DNA of 64,000 nt, taken from CBDBJL01 sp965206365. Its GTDB lineage: Bacteria > Pseudomonadota > Alphaproteobacteria > JABAAW01 > JAHZMA01. The stretch lies in assembly GCA_965206365.1 (NCBI GenBank), contig CBDBJL010000016.1, forward strand, positions 124,001-188,000, given 5' to 3'. Shown piece by piece: positions 43,155 to 53,198 of the stretch. Within the stretch, counting starts at the first letter, position 1, and the number at the start of each line of letters is the position of its first letter. A program made the position numbers and the translations under genes. A model generated the notes under the pieces. The model saw only the letters and a list, made by a program, of their open reading frames with translations. It was not told the origin of the DNA and made no database searches.

Positions 43155-43174
43155 AAAAACAAAAGCAAACTTGC

Positions 43175-44296
43175 CTAAACCCGCATCGGCATTAATATAT
43201 ACAAAGCTTGACTATTATTAATATCCCGAATAATCGTTGCTGCACTATTATCCAACCAACAAAACTCTGCCATAGCCCCAATATTATCCACAATATCGAG
43301 TAAATATTTGGCATTATACCCAATTTCCAACGCATCATCGTTATATTCAACATCCATTTCATCGTTGGCTTCGCCATGTTCTTGTGAGCGCGTTGTCAAT
43401 TCTAACCGATTCGTTACAACATGTAATTTTACCGCACAAGAATCATCGCTGAAAATATTAACCCGCTCCACCGAACGGCGCAATTTGGGGGCATCAACTT
43501 GCATTTTTTTCTCATTATTTTTTGGAATCACCCGCTCATAATCAGGAAATTCACCCCCAATTAATTTACTCGTTAAGTTAATGGCATCAATTTCAAAGCG
43601 TGCCAGTTTTTCACTCACCTTAATTTGCAATTCTTGCGTGTTATTCTCACATAATTTAATTAATTCACCAATCGCTTTTCGTGGAATAATGATTCCTGGA
43701 ATGGCTTCGGCACCCTTGGGGCAATCACCGGCAAAATATACCAATCTATGCCCATCAGTGGCAACAAAACAAAGACTTTCATCACGGTAATGCACATAAA
43801 TACCATTAAGATAGTGGCGCATAGTATCGGTAGATATTGCTAATTTCACTGTCTTTAATGCCTGAGCAAAATCTTTCGCTACCATTGTAAAATGTACAGC
43901 AAAGGGTCCTTGTTCCGGGTTGGGGAACTCACTGCCCTCGTGCAAAGAAGTATCAGAAGTATAATCGAGAACATTCAATGCAAAACGACTCTTCCCCGAT
44001 TGAACCTTAACGTGATTATCACTAACAGCCACTTCGATAATTGCCCCCTCAGGTAATTTGCGGGCAATTTCATAGGCGAGTTTTGCCGGGATGATACTCT
44101 CACCCTGCTCTGAAATTTCCGCCACAACCGTTTCTTGAATGAACACTTCTTTATCAGTGCCTGTAAGCTCAATTCCTTCTGCCACAGTGCGAATTCTGAT
44201 ATAGGATAATAAATTTTGCGCATGCCGCTGCTCAATCACACCATGAACATGTTCTAAAGCACTCACTAAAATCGCGCGATCAATAGTAAATTTCAT
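43175..44296 (-). CDS. dnaN: DNA polymerase III beta clamp
   Basis: A 373-residue sliding clamp of three repeated domains. Recognisable segments are MKFTIDRAILVSALEHVHGV, LSYIRIRTVAEGIELTGTDKE, MRHYLNGIYVHYRDESLCFVATDGHRL, IIPRKAIGELIKL and the C-terminal ALYILMPMRV. It heads the dnaN-recF-gyrB unit. The 230-base divergent gap to secB has one DnaA-box-like site (TTACCCACA on the minus strand near 44425), too little to call an origin. Confidence 0.97.
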   Translation of the reverse strand: MKFTIDRAILVSALEHVHGVIEQRHAQNLLSYIRIRTVAEGIELTGTDKEVFIQETVVAEISEQGESIIPAKLAYEIARKLPEGAIIEVAVSDNHVKVQSGKSRFALNVLDYTSDTSLHEGSEFPNPEQGPFAVHFTMVAKDFAQALKTVKLAISTDTMRHYLNGIYVHYRDESLCFVATDGHRLVYFAGDCPKGAEAIPGIIIPRKAIGELIKLCENNTQELQIKVSEKLARFEIDAINLTSKLIGGEFPDYERVIPKNNEKKMQVDAPKLRRSVERVNIFSDDSCAVKLHVVTNRLELTTRSQEHGEANDEMDVEYNDDALEIGYNAKYLLDIVDNIGAMAEFCWLDNSAATIIRDINNSQALYILMPMRV

Positions 44297-44526
44297 ATAT
44301 TTGCCCTTATTTTCTCACCTACAAGGCTTGCTATTTTATTCAATATCATGTTTATAGAAAACATATCTTGCTACTATACAAGTATATTACGCAAAAAGTG
44401 AAATTAGATTCGTAATATTTATGTGGGTAACTTTAACAGCACAACCTCACTTGCTACCGCATGATATGATTTGGAAATATTTGATTCAAAAGTGCTACAC
44501 TTGTATATCACCACAATGCAAAGGAT

Positions 44527-45042
44527 ATGACCGCAATGACCAAACCGTCAGATACAAAACAATCCTCTAAAGATACCCCACAAGCTCTTCCCGACACTCC
44601 TTTCATGATTATTGCACAATATACTAAGGATCTTTCTTTTGAAAATCCCAATATCCCGGAAATTTTAACCTATAAAGATCCAGCGCAATTAAATATAACC
44701 ATTAACGTTACCTTAAGCCCTATGAATGAAAATTTGTTTACCGTCGATTTAATCGTTAAGGCTGAATCTAAAATTCCCCAAGGTGTGCAATTTGTCGCTG
44801 AAATTACCTTTGGTGCTTTGGTGAAAATTAATGAAACCGTGGCAGAAAAATTTCATAAGCCACTTTTGTTAGTAGAAGTTCCCCGCATGTTATTTCCTTT
44901 TGTGCGTAATATTTTGGTCGATATCACCCGTGATGGCGGTTTTTCACCCTTATTGATGCAACCGATTGATTTTGGTGATTTGTACCGCAAACAGCTTGAA
45001 ACTGAAATTAACAATGCTTCTGCGGATATTCCCAAACATTAA
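44527..45042 (+). CDS. secB: Protein-export chaperone SecB
   Basis: A 171-residue tetrameric chaperone that passes unfolded preproteins to SecA. Family segments are QYTKDLSFENPNIPEI, NLFTVDLIVKAESK, LLVEVPRMLFPFVRNILVDITRDGGFSPLLMQPIDF. The annotated ATG may be two codons too far upstream: ATG 44536 has the better spacing to AAGGA. It is divergent from dnaN and followed by cobO. Confidence 0.95.
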   Translation: MTAMTKPSDTKQSSKDTPQALPDTPFMIIAQYTKDLSFENPNIPEILTYKDPAQLNITINVTLSPMNENLFTVDLIVKAESKIPQGVQFVAEITFGALVKINETVAEKFHKPLLLVEVPRMLFPFVRNILVDITRDGGFSPLLMQPIDFGDLYRKQLETEINNASADIPKH

Positions 45043-45094
45043 CCCCAAATTATCAATCTCATGGAGTAACCAATATTACAATGAACCCAAGCCA

Positions 45095-45712
45095 ATGAAA
45101 GATAAAAATTCCTCAGAAGCTCTTATTCGCCATAGTGAAAAAATGGCAAAAAAGAAACATGTCCGCGCCAAAATTATGGCGCAAAAAACTCAAGAAAAAG
45201 GTTTATTAATTGTCCATACTGGCAAAGGTAAAGGCAAAACAACTGCAGCCATTGGGCTAATTTTTCGTGCTTTAGGGCGCGAGAAAAAAGTCTCGTTAGT
45301 ACAATTTGTTAAAGGGGCGTGGGAAACAGGCGAGCATGCTGCTTTGCAAAAATTTTATCCCCTATGCCAATTTAAGGCAATGGGTGAAGGTTTCACTTGG
45401 GAAACGCAAGATCGCGCGCGCGATATTGCCGCCGCATCAGCCGCATGGGAATATGCAAAACAGCAAATGGCAGATGAAACTTTATTTATGCTTGTTTTAG
45501 ACGAACTTAATATTGTATTGCGTTATGATTATTTAGAGCTTGCCGAGATTTTATCAACCTTGAAGAAGAAACGCGATGATTTGCATATTGTAATCACGGG
45601 CAGAAATGCCCCGGATGCTTTACTAGAAATGGCTGATATTGTTACCGAAATGACGCAAATTCGCCACCCTTTTCGTGATGGGGTGAAGGCCCAATTAGGC
45701 ATAGAATTTTAA
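45095..45712 (+). CDS. cobO: Cob(I)alamin adenosyltransferase CobO
   Basis: A 205-residue CobA/CobO-type enzyme that transfers the 5'-deoxyadenosyl group of ATP to corrinoid cobalt. The P-loop is VHTGKGKGKTTAAIGLIFRALG; further motifs are VSLVQFVKGAWETGEHAAL and LFMLVLDELNIVLRYDYL. The frame is open upstream into secB, but ATG 45095 fits the family (KHVRAKIMAQKTQEKGLL). It is followed by cobQ, so only two steps of corrinoid synthesis are visible in this window. The genome may salvage rather than make cobinamide; that cannot be settled here. Confidence 0.93.
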   Translation: MKDKNSSEALIRHSEKMAKKKHVRAKIMAQKTQEKGLLIVHTGKGKGKTTAAIGLIFRALGREKKVSLVQFVKGAWETGEHAALQKFYPLCQFKAMGEGFTWETQDRARDIAAASAAWEYAKQQMADETLFMLVLDELNIVLRYDYLELAEILSTLKKKRDDLHIVITGRNAPDALLEMADIVTEMTQIRHPFRDGVKAQLGIEF

Positions 45713-45751
45713 TACATTCATAATTCATCATCCAATTTTTTCCTAAGAATC

Positions 45752-47293
45752 ATGCGCCCAAAAACTCACCTTCCCGCTTGCATCATGTTACAAGGCACAG
45801 GTTCAAATGCTGGAAAATCAGCGCTTACCGCTGGGCTGGCACGTCTTTTTAGCAATCAAGGATTCAAAACCCTTCCCTTCAAACCGCAAAATATGTCGAA
45901 TAATGCTGCCGTCACTCCAGATGGCGGTGAGATCGGGCGGGCTCAAGCATTTCAAGCATTTGCCGCGCACGAGCCGCCAAACCGCTTGATGAATCCCATT
46001 TTACTAAAACCTGAAGGGGAAGGTTCACAACTAGTTATCCTTGGCAAAGCTGTGGGCACAATCAAAGCTTGTGATTATTACAAATGCAAAACTCAGTTGC
46101 TGGAAATTGTGATGCAAAGCTTTGCTGAGCTTGCACAGCAAGCCGATATTATTTTGGTAGAGGGGGCAGGTTCTCCGGCAGAAATCAATCTGCGCGCCAG
46201 TGATATCGCCAATATGGGTTTTGCCACGGTAGCCAATATTCCGGCTTTGTTGGTTGCTGATATTGATCGTGGCGGAGTGTTAGCCTCTGTGGTCGGCACG
46301 CATCATTTGCTTAACCCAAACGAACGAGCTCACCTTAAAGGCTATATTATTAATAAATTTCGTGGCGATGTTACTCTTTTTACCGATGCCATCGATATTA
46401 TCCACCAAGAATCTCATTTAGATTGCTTAGGGATCGTTCCCTTTCATCCAGCCGTAAAATGGTTTGCCGACGAAGATTCTATGACACTACGCTCGCGTAA
46501 TAACATTGCTTGTGCAGATCCCTGTCAACCTCGTATCATTGTTGCTCATCTGCCGCATATTGCCAATGCTGATGACTTTACGCCACTTGCAGAAAACCCG
46601 GAAATTAATTTTCGTTTCGCGCCACTAGATGCCCCCATGCCCCCATGTGATTGGGTAATTTTACCCGGTAGTAAAAATACAATTTCCGATTTGCAAGTTT
46701 TAAAAGATTCTTTGTGGCATATCGATATTCAAGCGCATTTGCGCCACGGTGGTAAAATTCTAGGAATATGTGGAGGCTATCAAATGCTTGGGAAAAAAAT
46801 TGCTGATCCCAACCAAATTGAAGGCAGTCACACTGAAATCACTGGGTTAGGCTTGTTAAATGTAGAAACAATCCTAACAGCAAAGAAAATTTTACAAGCC
46901 GTAGAAATCACTTATCCCAGATCAACAAACAGCGATATTCATTTTTCTGGCTATGAAATTCATTTAGGCAGAACTTATGGAAAAGATACCGAAAATGGTT
47001 GGTTGAAATTAAGAAATGCGCTCTATGGGGCTTGCCCTGCTGCGAAAACCCCCTATGCCGGGCAAGTATTTGGCTGTTACCTTCATGGTATTTTTAACAA
47101 TTCTCGTTTTTGCAATGCCTTCTTTCAATTGCCAAACCATCCCGATTTTATAAATATCGATCGCAAAGCCGATCTGGCATTGGATGAATTTGCGACTTGT
47201 TTAGAGCAATCTTTAGACATTTCAAAGCTACTTGCCATCGCCAAAAAACGCATTCCAACCCTAAAGAAACAATTCCTGTTGAACAATTTCTAG
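45752..47293 (+). CDS. cobQ: Cobyric acid synthase CobQ
   Basis: A 513-residue glutamine-dependent amidase of the corrin ring. The N-terminal synthetase has LQGTGSNAGKSALTAGLARLF and LVEGAGSPAEINLRASDIANMG. The C-terminal GATase-like domain has ILGICGGYQMLGKKI with the nucleophilic Cys, and FGCYLHGIFNN with His. The order cobO-cobQ is usual. No cobalamin riboswitch fold is evident in the 39-base gap before it. The 166-base gap that follows is AT-rich and probably carries the petA promoter. Confidence 0.94.
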   Translation: MRPKTHLPACIMLQGTGSNAGKSALTAGLARLFSNQGFKTLPFKPQNMSNNAAVTPDGGEIGRAQAFQAFAAHEPPNRLMNPILLKPEGEGSQLVILGKAVGTIKACDYYKCKTQLLEIVMQSFAELAQQADIILVEGAGSPAEINLRASDIANMGFATVANIPALLVADIDRGGVLASVVGTHHLLNPNERAHLKGYIINKFRGDVTLFTDAIDIIHQESHLDCLGIVPFHPAVKWFADEDSMTLRSRNNIACADPCQPRIIVAHLPHIANADDFTPLAENPEINFRFAPLDAPMPPCDWVILPGSKNTISDLQVLKDSLWHIDIQAHLRHGGKILGICGGYQMLGKKIADPNQIEGSHTEITGLGLLNVETILTAKKILQAVEITYPRSTNSDIHFSGYEIHLGRTYGKDTENGWLKLRNALYGACPAAKTPYAGQVFGCYLHGIFNNSRFCNAFFQLPNHPDFINIDRKADLALDEFATCLEQSLDISKLLAIAKKRIPTLKKQFLLNNF

Positions 47294-47459
47294 AGAAGCG
47301 GATGCTTGTGTGAACAATTTTATGGGATTTACATTGTTAAATAATTCAATTCATAAGGATAAATCATAGAAAATAAAAAACACTCCTTGTCTTTTATTAT
47401 GTTTTCGGTTATTTAAGATTGTGAAAATTTATAATTTTTCTAAAGGTTAATATTTTTTA

Positions 47460-48008
47460 ATGGCAAAAACAATTCAAGCTAACGAAGCAGAACCCGATAA
47501 AAAGCGTCGTGATTTTTTAAGTTTACTCGCAACCGCAACAGGCGGTGTTGGTGGTGTTGCTTTGTTATGGCCCTTTATTGATTCCTATAACCCGTCAAAA
47601 GATGTGTTGGCTGTCTCCACTACTGAGGTGGATCTGTCATCGCTGAATGTTGGGCAAGCAATCACCGTAATTTGGCGCGGCAAGCCTGTATTCATCCGCA
47701 AACGCAACCAAGCTGAAATTAGCGCAGCCCAAAATGTTGAGCTTTCAGATTTACGCGACCCTGAAGCCGATGAGATCCGAACAATACTTCCTGAATGGCT
47801 TGTAGTTGTTGGCATTTGTACCCATTTGGGTTGCGTACCACAAGGGCAAAAAACCAATGAAGTGCGAGGCGATTTTAACGGCTGGTTTTGCCCATGCCAT
47901 GGTTCGCATTACGATAGCTCTGGGCGAATCAGGAAAGGCCCGGCACCGGAAAACCTCATTGTGCCTCCTTACAAATTTACTTCCGATAACATTATTAAAA
48001 TCGGTTAG
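47460..48008 (+). CDS. petA: Ubiquinol-cytochrome c reductase Rieske subunit
   Basis: A 182-residue iron-sulfur subunit of complex III. The N-terminus has a twin-arginine-like signal anchor (KKRRDFLSLLATATGGVGG) that stays uncleaved. The cluster motifs are CTHLGCVPQ and CPCHGSHYDSSGR. It forms an operon with petB and petC. Confidence 0.97.
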   Translation: MAKTIQANEAEPDKKRRDFLSLLATATGGVGGVALLWPFIDSYNPSKDVLAVSTTEVDLSSLNVGQAITVIWRGKPVFIRKRNQAEISAAQNVELSDLRDPEADEIRTILPEWLVVVGICTHLGCVPQGQKTNEVRGDFNGWFCPCHGSHYDSSGRIRKGPAPENLIVPPYKFTSDNIIKIG

Positions 48009-48043
48009 ATACTGTTGCTATCATTTCAGGAAACCCATTTATC

Positions 48044-49270
48044 ATGAACAAAGAAAATCTTCCCAAACCTGATTTTAAAAATCCAGTTATTCAATGGATT
48101 GATCGTAGATTGCCGATATTTACCTATATTCATTACGATTATATGCACTTTCCAATGCCCCGAAATGTTAATTATTTCTGGAGCTTTGGTGGAATCGCTA
48201 TGGTGATTTTGATGATTATGATCTTAAGTGGTGTTTTCTTAGCCAGCCAATATATTGCCAGTGCTGATTTAGCCTTTGGCTCGGTAGAACGCATCATGCG
48301 CGATGTTAATTATGGTTGGTTAATGCGCTATATTCATGCAAATGGCGCATCCATGTTCTTCATTGCCATCTATATCCATATGTTTCGGGGTATTTACTAT
48401 GGTTCTTATAAAGAACCTCGCGAGCTGGTTTGGATTTTCGGTGTTCTAATCTTTGTCATTATGATGGCAACGGGTTTCCTTGGCTATGTGTTACCTTGGG
48501 GGCAAATGAGCTTTTGGGCCGCAACCGTGATTACAAATCTTTTCGGTGCAATCCCTATTGTTGGCGATAGCGTTGTTACATGGCTATTAGGCGGGTTTAG
48601 TGTTGATAATCCTACCTTAAATCGCTTTTTTGCCTTGCATTATTTATTTCCCTTTATCCTATTGGCAATGGTTATGTTGCATGTCACCACTGTCCATATC
48701 TCAGGTTCTAGTAACCCTGCAGGCATTGATACCAAATCGGCTCAAGATACAGTACCGTTTTTTCCCTATACGGCGGCAAAAGATATATATGCCATGGGTA
48801 TTTTTGCAATTTTCTTTGCATTTTTTGTCTTCTACGCGCCGAATTATCTTGGACATCCCGATAATTATACCGAGGCCAACCCGCTTTCAACCCCAGCCCA
48901 TATCGTTCCCGAATGGTATTTTTTACCCTTCTATGCGATTCTACGCTCAATTCCTGATAAGCTTATCGGTGTTATTGCCATGTTTTCTGCTATTGCTGTT
49001 TTGTTTGTTTTACCGTGGCTAGACCGCTCTAAAATACGTTCTTGTCGCTATCGTCCCCTGTATCGTTGGTTTGTCTTTGCCTTTGCCCTAGATTTTCTTT
49101 TCCTAGGTTGGCTTGGGGGCAAACCCGCTGAAGCCCCTTATGTTTTTATGGCACAATTGGCAACCTTTTATTATTTTGCACATTTTTTTATCATCACCCC
49201 CTTTATTGTGAAAATTGAAAAACCCCGCGCTTTGCCTGAGAGTATTGCAAAATCTGTATTAAAATCATAG
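48044..49270 (+). CDS. petB: Cytochrome b of the bc1 complex
   Basis: A 408-residue integral subunit with two haems b and the quinone sites. Motifs include GWLMRYIHANGASMFFIAIY, MATGFLGYVLPWGQMSFWAA, RFFALHYLFPFILLAMVMLH and the Qo-site EWYFLPFYAILRSIPDK (PEWY). Eight or more transmembrane helices are evident. It is the second gene of petABC. Confidence 0.97.
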   Translation: MNKENLPKPDFKNPVIQWIDRRLPIFTYIHYDYMHFPMPRNVNYFWSFGGIAMVILMIMILSGVFLASQYIASADLAFGSVERIMRDVNYGWLMRYIHANGASMFFIAIYIHMFRGIYYGSYKEPRELVWIFGVLIFVIMMATGFLGYVLPWGQMSFWAATVITNLFGAIPIVGDSVVTWLLGGFSVDNPTLNRFFALHYLFPFILLAMVMLHVTTVHISGSSNPAGIDTKSAQDTVPFFPYTAAKDIYAMGIFAIFFAFFVFYAPNYLGHPDNYTEANPLSTPAHIVPEWYFLPFYAILRSIPDKLIGVIAMFSAIAVLFVLPWLDRSKIRSCRYRPLYRWFVFAFALDFLFLGWLGGKPAEAPYVFMAQLATFYYFAHFFIITPFIVKIEKPRALPESIAKSVLKS

Positions 49271-49297
49271 AAACGTAGCTTTTGAGGAATAGATCCC

Positions 49298-50074
49298 ATG
49301 CTTAAAATTACTGCCTGCCTGCTTTATACAATTCTTATGGCAACAACACCCCTATTAAATGCCTTGGCATCTGGTGGTGACGGCCATACAAAATTAGAGA
49401 AACAAAATTGGAGTTTTTCTGGGATTTTTGGCAATTATGACACAAACACCCTACAACGGGGCTTTCAAGTTTACCAAGAAGTATGTTCGATATGCCATTC
49501 CTTAAAATATGTTGCATATCGTGATTTAAGTGCTTTGGGCTATAATGCCGCCCAAATTCAAGCGATTGCCTCTGACTTTGAAGTAACAGATGGCCCTAAT
49601 GATGTTGGTGAATATTACCAACGCCCTGCACGCGGTTCTGATAAATTTGTTTCCCCCTTCGCCAATCAAAATGCCGCGCGGGATGCGAATAATGGGGCCT
49701 ACCCAGTTGATTTATCCTTAATTGCCAAAGCCCGTTTTAACGGGCCCGACTATATCTACTCGTTGCTGATTGGTTATGAAGACGAAGCCCCGGAAGGAGT
49801 TACTGTAAGCGAAGGTTTATATTATAATCATGCATTCCCTGGCAATCAAATTGCTATGCCCCAACCATTATATCCCGAACAGGTTGAATATCAAGATCAA
49901 CACCTCGCAACTGTGGAAAATATGGCATTTGATGTAACTAATTTTTTGATGTGGACAGCAGAACCTTATTTAGAACAACGCAAAGAAATGGGATTTAAGG
50001 TAATTCTTTTTCTGATTTTTTTCGTAATTGTGCTTTATGCTAACAAAATAAGAATTTGGCGCAAATTACATTAA
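49298..50074 (+). CDS. petC: Cytochrome c1 of the bc1 complex
   Basis: A 258-residue protein with a signal peptide (LLYTILMATTPLLNALASGG), haem-binding motif VCSICHSLKYVAYRDLSALG (CXXCH), the axial-ligand region with HAFPGNQIAMPQPL, and a C-terminal membrane anchor (VILFLIFFVIVLYANKIRIW). It is a separate gene rather than a petB-petC fusion as in some Rhizobiales. Confidence 0.96.
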   Translation: MLKITACLLYTILMATTPLLNALASGGDGHTKLEKQNWSFSGIFGNYDTNTLQRGFQVYQEVCSICHSLKYVAYRDLSALGYNAAQIQAIASDFEVTDGPNDVGEYYQRPARGSDKFVSPFANQNAARDANNGAYPVDLSLIAKARFNGPDYIYSLLIGYEDEAPEGVTVSEGLYYNHAFPGNQIAMPQPLYPEQVEYQDQHLATVENMAFDVTNFLMWTAEPYLEQRKEMGFKVILFLIFFVIVLYANKIRIWRKLH

Positions 50075-50132
50075 GCCGTTTCTATTGCTAACCCGCTTGG
50101 AATTGTGCAATCGCAATAATTTTTGAAAGATT

Positions 50133-51104
50133 ATGAATGTTTCTGATTCGGATACAATTTTAAACATTGCTCGTAATGTTATTCGCACTGAAGCCAAAGG
50201 GCTAGAAGCACTTGAAGATAGCCTTGATCATAATTTTTTTCAAGCGACAACCCAAATTCTTACAACCAAAAATCGCCTCATTATCTCCGGCATGGGCAAA
50301 AGTGGGCATATTGCCCGTAAAATTGCCGCGACTTTAGCATCCGTTGGCACACCCGCCTTTTTTCTGCACCCTGGGGAAGCATCCCATGGCGATTTAGGGA
50401 TGATTTGTCAGGGAGATACGATGCTTACACTATCTAATTCCGGAGAAACTACCGAATTAGAAAATTTATTAGAATTTTGCAAACGAAACCAAATTCCACT
50501 CATCAGCATTACAGCGCGCCGAAACAGCACTTTGGCAAAAATGTCTGATATCCCACTAATCGTACCCGAAGCCCCCGAAGCTTGCCCGCTAAACCTTGCA
50601 CCAACAACTTCAACCACAATGATGCTAGCATTAGGCGATGCCTTAGCGGTAACTTTACTAGAAATGCGTAAATTCACGCCGGAAGATTTCGCCATGTTTC
50701 ATCCAGGGGGCAAACTTGGGCAGCGGCTTTTAAAAGTAGAAGATTTAATGCATCAAGCTGAAAAAATGCCTTTGACTAACCATAATTGCCCGATGGCAGA
50801 GGTTTTAATTGAAATTAGTGCAAAAAGTTTTGGTTGTAGTGGTATTATTGCAGATAATGGTGAGTTAATTGGCATTATTACCGATGGTGATTTGCGTCGG
50901 TGGCTCACAAATAATCGTTCTTTAGAAACAATTGCTAGCCAAGTGATGAGCCAGAATGTTCGTACAATTGCGCCCACTTTATTGGCCGCTGAAGCGGTAA
51001 GTTTAATGAATCATCGTAAAATTACCAGCTTATTTGTGGTGATCGATAAATCTCCTCTTGGCATTGTCCATATCCATGATTGTTTGCGCATTGGGTTAGG
51101 CTAA
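50133..51104 (+). CDS. kdsD: Arabinose-5-phosphate isomerase (KpsF/GutQ/KdsD)
   Basis: Converts ribulose-5-phosphate to arabinose-5-phosphate for Kdo synthesis. The 323 residues comprise a SIS domain (LIISGMGKSGHIARKIAATL; TLSNSGETTELENLL; NLAPTTSTTMMLALGDALA) and two CBS domains (from about residue 208). It opens the LPS gene run kdsD, lptC-lptA, lptB, rpoN. Confidence 0.94.
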   Translation: MNVSDSDTILNIARNVIRTEAKGLEALEDSLDHNFFQATTQILTTKNRLIISGMGKSGHIARKIAATLASVGTPAFFLHPGEASHGDLGMICQGDTMLTLSNSGETTELENLLEFCKRNQIPLISITARRNSTLAKMSDIPLIVPEAPEACPLNLAPTTSTTMMLALGDALAVTLLEMRKFTPEDFAMFHPGGKLGQRLLKVEDLMHQAEKMPLTNHNCPMAEVLIEISAKSFGCSGIIADNGELIGIITDGDLRRWLTNNRSLETIASQVMSQNVRTIAPTLLAAEAVSLMNHRKITSLFVVIDKSPLGIVHIHDCLRIGLG

Positions 51105-51224
51105 CAATCTTTGCTATCCGATAATTTTTCTTTGGCATTGCCCATATCCATGATTGCTTGCACAAACTCATAAATATATACTTAGTTGGTATCAATGATG
51201 ATTACAATATGGGTTAGGAACGAA

Positions 51225-52379
51225 ATGCAGGATTTAGTTGCGATGAATAGAAGAGTTTTTCATAATCCGTTACTCTCACATTTCCTAAAATGGCTAGGAA
51301 TCTTCAGCCTATGGCGCGCTTTATCCTATTTTATTGCCTCAGAAATCGCCCTAACAAAAATTCGCTATCGTTATCGTCGTTATTATGCGATCTCATGGCT
51401 ATTATGCAATTTATTATTGCGGTTTTCATTATTAACTTTGCCAATCATCTTAATTTTATGGCCATTACTCTCACCTTCAAAACACCCCAAAATTCCTTTT
51501 ACAACCAACAGTAAGAATTTCATTATCGCACCAACCTTTTATCAGCAAGGACAAAATAATTTTATTCTTAATGCCAATTCTGCAGTTATTTTAGGAACCA
51601 ACCATTACCAACTTACTCAAGGCAAACTTCACTTCCCCGTTACCCAAAAAACGATTTCGGCAAATCAAATGCTTTTCGATCATGATAATATCGATATGTC
51701 TGAGAATGTTCATTATCAGCAATCTTCAAATAATTTGAATATTCACAGTGCCACCCTTAATTACAATCCGCTACGCAAAATTACTTCTAGCTACTCTCCA
51801 ATCACCGGAAATATCGGTGATTATCGCCTCAGCGCATCGGGATTTTCGCATAGTAATCTCAATAACCAGCTCTCCTTGGATTCTAACACCCATTTTGGCA
51901 ATAAAATTTTAACATTAGATGCCGAAAATGGAATGAATATCGATATTAATCAAGGAATGATCCGTAGTGATGCAATCATCTATCATCACGAAACTGGCGT
52001 TATCGCCTCGGCAAATCAACTGTTGGGAAATTTTATCCAAAGAAATAATCAAAATCAAATAAAACAGCTTCACTTCTTAAAAGTTTTCTCGTATCATGAT
52101 CCCAACACTGATATTATAGCAGATGAATCCATTCTAAGTTTTGTCGATGGCAAAGCGCATCATATGATTATGAAGGATAACATTCGCGTAATAGCATCGA
52201 AGCGAACCCTTACCGGGCAAAGTGCCTATCTAGATTATTTAGGAGGCAAACTGGAGATTTGTGGCGATGCTGAAATTATCTTGCAAGGCGGAGGACGGAT
52301 TTATTCACCATGCGCAATTGTTTCTTTTGGCGATGATTCACAGCTAATATTGGGACAAAAAAAACGCTATCCACATTAG
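51225..52379 (+). CDS. lptC: LptC-LptA fusion protein (LPS export)
   Basis: A 384-residue single-anchor protein in the position where separate lptC and lptA genes normally lie, between kdsD and lptB. The N-terminal region has a basic segment and a transmembrane helix (LLLRFSLLTLPIILILWPLL, near residues 62-82). LptC-like beta strands follow (FIIAPTFYQQGQNNFILNAN; DGNIDMSENVHYQ-type segments). The last 120 residues read as LptA/OstA: HHMIMKDNIRVIASKRTLTG, AYLDYLGGKLEICGDAEIIL, GRIYSPCAIVSF. No internal stop, start or second signal peptide separates the parts. ATG 51225 has AGGAACGAA directly upstream. It would tether the LptA bridge to the inner membrane. Confidence 0.75.
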   Translation: MQDLVAMNRRVFHNPLLSHFLKWLGIFSLWRALSYFIASEIALTKIRYRYRRYYAISWLLCNLLLRFSLLTLPIILILWPLLSPSKHPKIPFTTNSKNFIIAPTFYQQGQNNFILNANSAVILGTNHYQLTQGKLHFPVTQKTISANQMLFDHDNIDMSENVHYQQSSNNLNIHSATLNYNPLRKITSSYSPITGNIGDYRLSASGFSHSNLNNQLSLDSNTHFGNKILTLDAENGMNIDINQGMIRSDAIIYHHETGVIASANQLLGNFIQRNNQNQIKQLHFLKVFSYHDPNTDIIADESILSFVDGKAHHMIMKDNIRVIASKRTLTGQSAYLDYLGGKLEICGDAEIILQGGGRIYSPCAIVSFGDDSQLILGQKKRYPH

Positions 52380-52394
52380 GAAGTTCTCGCTTGT

Positions 52395-53195
52395 ATGACC
52401 ATCAGTCTCAAACAAAGAAGTAAAAAGAACCTTGCCAAACAAACTTTGAAAAATAACTGGCTCGAAGATATTCCTTCAGGGCTTTATGCTTGTGGGCTTG
52501 TGAAAAAATACGACAGTAAAGTTGTTTTAAGAAACATTAGCTTCACTCTTAATCGTGGTGAGGCGGTTGCCTTATTAGGACCAAATGGTTCCGGAAAAAC
52601 CACAAGTTTTTATATTTTAAGTGGCCTATTAATGCCCGATGCCGGGCATATTTTTTTAGATAAGCAAGAAATTACGGCTTTGCCAATTCATATTCGTGCT
52701 CGTTTTGGGCTTGGGTATCTGCCGCAAGAAGCATCCATTTTTCGGGGTTTAAATGTTTTGCAAAATATTTTAGCCATTTTAGAAATTAATCAACCCAATA
52801 AAAAACTCCATCAAAGCGAATTATCACAATTACTCGAAGATTTCTCGCTTACCCACTTAAAAGATAGCCCAGCAATTTCCCTTTCAGGTGGCGAGCGTCG
52901 TAGATTGGAAATTGCCCGCGCATTGGCAGCAAAGCCTTCTTATATTTTGTTAGATGAACCTTTGGCGGGCGTTGATCCCATTGCTGTAAAAGATATTCAA
53001 GCTTTAATTTTAGGCCTGAAAAAACGCAATATTGGTGTATTAATTACCGACCATAATGTTCGTGAAACATTACAATTGGTAGACCGCGCTTATGTAATTT
53101 ACGATGGACAAATGCTTGTAGAAGGCACAGCACAAGAAATTGTTGCCCACCCACAAGTGCGTGAACATTATCTTGGTGCAGAATTTAGGATGTAA
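52395..53195 (+). CDS. lptB: LPS export ABC transporter ATPase LptB
   Basis: A 266-residue cytosolic ATPase of the LptB2FG extractor. It has Walker A LLGPNGSGKTTSFYILSGLL, Q loop YLPQEASIFRGL, signature LSGGERRRLEIARALA, Walker B YILLDEPLAGVDPIAV and H loop LITDHNVRETL. It follows lptC-lptA after 15 bases. The N-terminus has a basic extension of about 30 residues. Confidence 0.96.
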   Translation: MTISLKQRSKKNLAKQTLKNNWLEDIPSGLYACGLVKKYDSKVVLRNISFTLNRGEAVALLGPNGSGKTTSFYILSGLLMPDAGHIFLDKQEITALPIHIRARFGLGYLPQEASIFRGLNVLQNILAILEINQPNKKLHQSELSQLLEDFSLTHLKDSPAISLSGGERRRLEIARALAAKPSYILLDEPLAGVDPIAVKDIQALILGLKKRNIGVLITDHNVRETLQLVDRAYVIYDGQMLVEGTAQEIVAHPQVREHYLGAEFRM

Positions 53196-53198
53196 TTG

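Noticed and set aside
44297..44526. Replication origin between dnaN and secB
   Set aside because: Only one DnaA-box-like site and no clear AT-rich unwinding array; dnaA is not present.
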